DNA of 14,448 bases, taken from positions 1 through 14,448 of the forward strand of contig CANPYH010000025.1 in assembly GCA_947588325.1 (NCBI GenBank). Reading direction: 5' to 3'. The number at the start of each line of letters is the position of its first letter. Within the stretch, counting starts at the first letter, position 1. This stretch comes from an uncultured Clostridia bacterium. Its GTDB lineage: Bacteria; Bacillota; Clostridia; Christensenellales; Pumilibacteraceae. Shown here one piece after another: positions 12,301 to 14,448 of this stretch. The notes under the pieces are model-generated. The model was not told the origin of the DNA and ran no database searches. It saw only the letters and a list, made by a program, of their open reading frames with translations. A program made the translations under genes and the position numbers.

Positions 12301-14448
12301 TAACGGCAATGTCGATTATGTCTCGGGCGGTGCAATTCTCGGTGACGCGCATTTCGGTGTGAAGTTTGACGGTATAAAACTTGACGACGTTACCGTAAAC
12401 AGCGACATTAAAGGCTATTCGTTAAAATATATGGGTGGCATAGTCGGACACACCTGGGGAAGTTTCACATTCACAAATTGCCAAGTTGGTGCGACAGATG
12501 CAGAAGGGAATATTATACCGAACAACATCAGGATAGAGGCAAGTTGGAAGTCAGGCGGTCTTGCGGGACATGCGGACGGATCTATCACGGTTACCAATAC
12601 AAGCATATGCGGTATTCAATTCACAGGCAACGGCACAATAAGGGGCGCGGTCGCGGGTGACGTTGCAGGCGAAAGTGTAAACCTTGAAGACGTAAAGATC
12701 GACGCGCCCGACGAAAGTCTTGTATGCTCGGGAAGGCAACAGAAAGAAGGCGAAACGCAGCTCAATATAGGCGGTTCCAATACCCATATTGACGTTTACG
12801 ACTTCGGTAACACTCTGGATCCCACCATCAAACCCTCCACTCCCCCGAGAGGACAGGAAGATAACTTCAACTTCAATATCGAGACCGATGTTGAATTGCC
12901 TCCGGAGTATTTCGATTTCTCAGACCTTGATTTCGGTGGTGTAGTTGAAAAGGACGAAGAAGGCAAGCATGTTTACACGTTTGGAGATTATAGGGCGGCT
13001 GTCTACCGTGACGGCACGCTTCAAAGTACATACGCGAGTGTCTCATTGGCACTTCAAAATGTACAGGATGGGGACGAGATACATGTCTATGCTCCCATTG
13101 TCGAAAACTTGTCTCCAATAGAAAAGAAATTGACATTTGTATTGCACAGCGGCTTTGGCTTTGACGGAACACAAGTGAGTGGAGGTACCGGGCTCCAGAA
13201 TTGGGGCGACTATACTTCCGACGTTGTTCTCAGGAGCGAGACGGGCGTTATTCCCGTGAAAGGTAAAGTCAGACTTGAGGCGATAGCAATCTACGGCGAT
13301 TTGTTAATCCAAAGCGATAGCAATGAGGATAGCGAAAAAAACTGTGTTCTTTCCTTTACGGATCTTTATGGTAACATTATCGGTGACGACGACCTTACTA
13401 TTGCTGAATCCTATGTTTCGGGTGATATAACAATGAACGAAGGCGATCTCGTTGTAAATAAAGGCAGCACGTTTGGCGGACTTATCAAAACGGGTGACGG
13501 CATATCTACCGAAACGCTTAACGGCGGTACCTTCACCTCGCCCGAGATTGTCGCCGATCCGTTGAGCTTAAGCGAATACCTGCCTCTTGAAAAAGTCGCG
13601 GTTCGTAACAAAGACTCAAAAGGTAACGACAGAATAGTTATAAAAGACGTTTCGAAAGTGGAAGGCGATGACCTTATCGTTGCAGGTTCTTCCGCAACTC
13701 CTTTTGACAGGGCGAGAATCCCCGCAGGTTTCGGCTTTACCGAGGTCGAAGGCAAATACGTCATCGGTCCCGTAGGCGAGTATGGCGAGGTTAAACTTGC
13801 CGAAGTCGCCGCTCACAGAGACGAATTGCTCGGCAAATATCTTTACTCCGACGCGGCTATACAGAAGATTCACGACATTTATGCGAATGCCGAAAAGCAG
13901 ATGACTGCGTCCGCGGATATAACCATGGATGACGTAGACCGTCTCGCTAACTCCGCTATCGCAGAGATGAGCGCCGTTCCCGTCCTTGACGTCGAGATCG
14001 AAGAAAATGCAAAAGCCCTTGAGTACGCCAAGAAGTTCGCAAGTCTCGAGCTTAAGATCTATGCGCTCTCCAACGGTATCTCCGCCGATGACGAGATAGT
14101 TAAAGCGGGCATAGTCGAGATCGAGGCGGCTACGACCGAGGAAGAGGTGCAAACGGCTCTCAGCGCAGCCGAGGAAAAGATAGACCAAGCTAAACAGGCT
14201 AACGACGAAGCTAATGCGCAAAAAGAGGCGGCGGCTAAACTCCAAAAGGCGAAGGACGACGCAGCGGCCGAACTCAAGGTATATGCTGCGGGACAGGGCG
14301 TATCTATAGCCGATGAAGCGGTAACGGGCGGTATCGGGGAGATAGAGAAAGCTACCACAGAAGAGGCGGTTCAACAAGCTCTTGACGCAGCAAAAGGAAA
14401 GATAGACCAAGCAAAACAGGCTAACGACGAAGCCAATGCAAAGAAAGA
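9323..14448 (+). CDS. Giant secreted beta-helix-type surface protein, 3' end outside window
   Basis: Open for 1708 codons from ATG to the window edge without a stop. AAAGGAGAG lies six bases upstream of the ATG. Residues 1-41 form a signal peptide: KKFR, a hydrophobic core at 10-30, and probable cleavage after VQA. Beta-helix-like modules follow, each opening with a pattern such as SLKDAMDNAGEGDTISVL, then a DLNG-type turn and GGxF turns; module starts are near 45, 398, 693 and 1237. Region 857-1160 (KTIVLTKDINF, FCGTFDGG, VGLFGQ) resembles GLUG-type adhesin repeats. A proline-bearing acidic linker lies near 1160-1195. From about 1485 it becomes alpha-helical, with a FIVAR-like segment and then 74-residue repeats. 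A cell-wall anchor, if any, is beyond the window. Likely an adhesin or glycan-facing protein; the ligand is unknown. The gene stands alone on its strand. Confidence 0.9.
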   Translation, partial: MKETSKKFRLVSLLCILLTVVVAVVFAVTLNLGNARERVQADETFTPDVTVETLDDLRSEITGAGTTAKKIRITKDMDVGDNPITISQGQDITIDLNGCTITSEEGVDWDGRTIVNRWGTLTLVDTSTQKTGTISSATQNCIDNYGTLTTSVNFSVESRSSNLIANELKLTRDNEYVCNPSCTILGGVFTHPGAQSLSATANCTAISVVDGNLTVEDGTFIVNGAKSSYVHLVGVQSILIDPEVYLGDDYYLYDYFDNGELNEAGKAKEAEALELIKPIEETVKPHRGSTLVFKKGDYTSYSAACGILSVADSVKSCASYGSQSNRIGWIYEIVGPYNTSVTIEDGKWGGDLSGYAPEGKWMELVTEDEAGPLETPYYRVAEVADNLAQVEVTANDTTYKYKNFLAAWEGAKTIIAESRTVKLLQDATITTAISMKNVSGDMVLDLNGNKLKVETSTAKAKHFETSSSLDYQNRFIIQDSSEDGDGELELSAPAGVAEESFFSINAVVMNTKIVLESGTIRQTAIVPATYKDYSSATVSSTDKTTLEALRDMSLFKFIPSTYSADLYKNAFVGAITINGGNIISEISFGTAEDIEETHAADLVAYKGAFRQGVNTYEFGVKSKAGDQITNKEAICVIDLASYLEDGSKACRFSWDFDGLIPDGCSSIDVGDTYVVSKAKAGDNFMLGSTVTAYGSLKDAMDNAGEGDTISVLQPAEINEAVVLDKKVTLDLNRTADFTLTINGSGSLTLQGGATVKNGVIAGSVTTQGDAAMSNVNITGDVNVTSGKLAIDSGKYDGAFTVSDGASMIVTGGSFKGSQIETIDKYIDKTFGSMLGAYKAADAEYDPDTSYEVKIAPDLKAQAWYAANKDKSGGFEIENANEWYYFATYVNSGVDNFRNKTIVLTKDINFEEEIALASIADGTPNFIPVGNKTYTFCGTFDGGSKVMSGIFAREKIVGLFGQTIEQEVGGEMQFRNVTVKNSTFTIGNGYLDDLNGNVDYVSGGAILGDAHFGVKFDGIKLDDVTVNSDIKGYSLKYMGGIVGHTWGSFTFTNCQVGATDAEGNIIPNNIRIEASWKSGGLAGHADGSITVTNTSICGIQFTGNGTIRGAVAGDVAGESVNLEDVKIDAPDESLVCSGRQQKEGETQLNIGGSNTHIDVYDFGNTLDPTIKPSTPPRGQEDNFNFNIETDVELPPEYFDFSDLDFGGVVEKDEEGKHVYTFGDYRAAVYRDGTLQSTYASVSLALQNVQDGDEIHVYAPIVENLSPIEKKLTFVLHSGFGFDGTQVSGGTGLQNWGDYTSDVVLRSETGVIPVKGKVRLEAIAIYGDLLIQSDSNEDSEKNCVLSFTDLYGNIIGDDDLTIAESYVSGDITMNEGDLVVNKGSTFGGLIKTGDGISTETLNGGTFTSPEIVADPLSLSEYLPLEKVAVRNKDSKGNDRIVIKDVSKVEGDDLIVAGSSATPFDRARIPAGFGFTEVEGKYVIGPVGEYGEVKLAEVAAHRDELLGKYLYSDAAIQKIHDIYANAEKQMTASADITMDDVDRLANSAIAEMSAVPVLDVEIEENAKALEYAKKFASLELKIYALSNGISADDEIVKAGIVEIEAATTEEEVQTALSAAEEKIDQAKQANDEANAQKEAAAKLQKAKDDAAAELKVYAAGQGVSIADEAVTGGIGEIEKATTEEAVQQALDAAKGKIDQAKQANDEANAKK
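14027..14448 (+). repeat. Tandem 222-bp (74-residue) repeats in the surface-protein gene
   Basis: Residues 1569-1642 and 1643 onward repeat with an exact 222-bp period: LELKIYALSNGIS against AELKVYAAGQGVS, IVEIEAATTEEEVQ against IGEIEKATTEEAVQ, and KIDQAKQANDEANA in both. The DNA around the last motif is nearly identical in the two copies. The second copy is cut by the window end, so more may follow. It forms an alanine- and lysine-rich helical stalk, similar in style to DUF1542/FIVAR repeats. Confidence 0.88.

Noticed and set aside
11408..12352. Antisense frames under the giant surface protein (also 13616-14410)
   Set aside because: The sense frame is continuous with a signal peptide, ribosome binding site and modular repeats; the antisense products show nothing recognisable.

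Overview
The window looks like chromosome of an anaerobic, probably gut-dwelling Clostridia-type member of the Bacillota. The evidence is promoters close to the sigma-A consensus, purine-rich AGGAGG-type ribosome binding sites, GC content near one half, domain-permuted family 3 glycosidases, and a very large secreted beta-helix-type surface protein. No 16S, tRNA or other taxonomic marker is present, so the assignment is inference from gene style.

Layout, left to right. (1) Bases 3-2636, + strand: the 3' part of a membrane-anchored GH3 glycosidase whose 5' end lies outside the window, followed by a clear intrinsic terminator (2661-2704). (2) Bases 2771-4427: a cassette made of one AAA-type ATPase gene of the AAA_14/DUF4143 (COG1373) group. 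It is preceded by five tandem copies of a 23-bp repeat that run into a near-consensus promoter. About 70 bp of the leading sequence recurs, imperfectly, as a direct repeat on the far side of the gene. (3) Bases 4425-5432, - strand: a stand-alone macro-domain (ADP-ribose-binding) protein and, upstream of it, a 111-residue basic protein of unknown function. The small gene has its own promoter, a perfect Shine-Dalgarno sequence and an upstream 11-bp palindrome. (4) Bases 5667-8654, - strand: a complete 995-residue paralogue of the first GH3 enzyme with a membrane segment at each end. The two GH3 genes therefore face each other tail to tail, with the ATPase, macro and small-protein genes between them. 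(5) Bases 8655-9322: a divergent intergenic region holding the GH3 promoter, a 192-bp inverted-repeat element and a promoter with a run of ten G between its -35 and -10 boxes. (6) Base 9323 to the window end, + strand: the first 1708 codons of a giant secreted surface protein with a signal peptide, several beta-helix-like modules, a GLUG-like region, a proline-bearing linker and a 74-residue alpha-helical repeat that is still running at the window edge.

How it may work together (inference): the GH3 enzymes are probably held on the outer face of the membrane, where they would trim oligosaccharides, and the giant protein is a candidate adhesin or glycan-facing surface protein. The ATPase, macro-domain and small basic genes look like an accessory island between two duplicated glycosidase genes. 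The most notable signals are the G10 tract inside the adhesin promoter, which has the form of a phase-variation switch; the repeat-bounded ATPase cassette; and the inverted-repeat element, whose two arms keep the same hairpin with different sequences.
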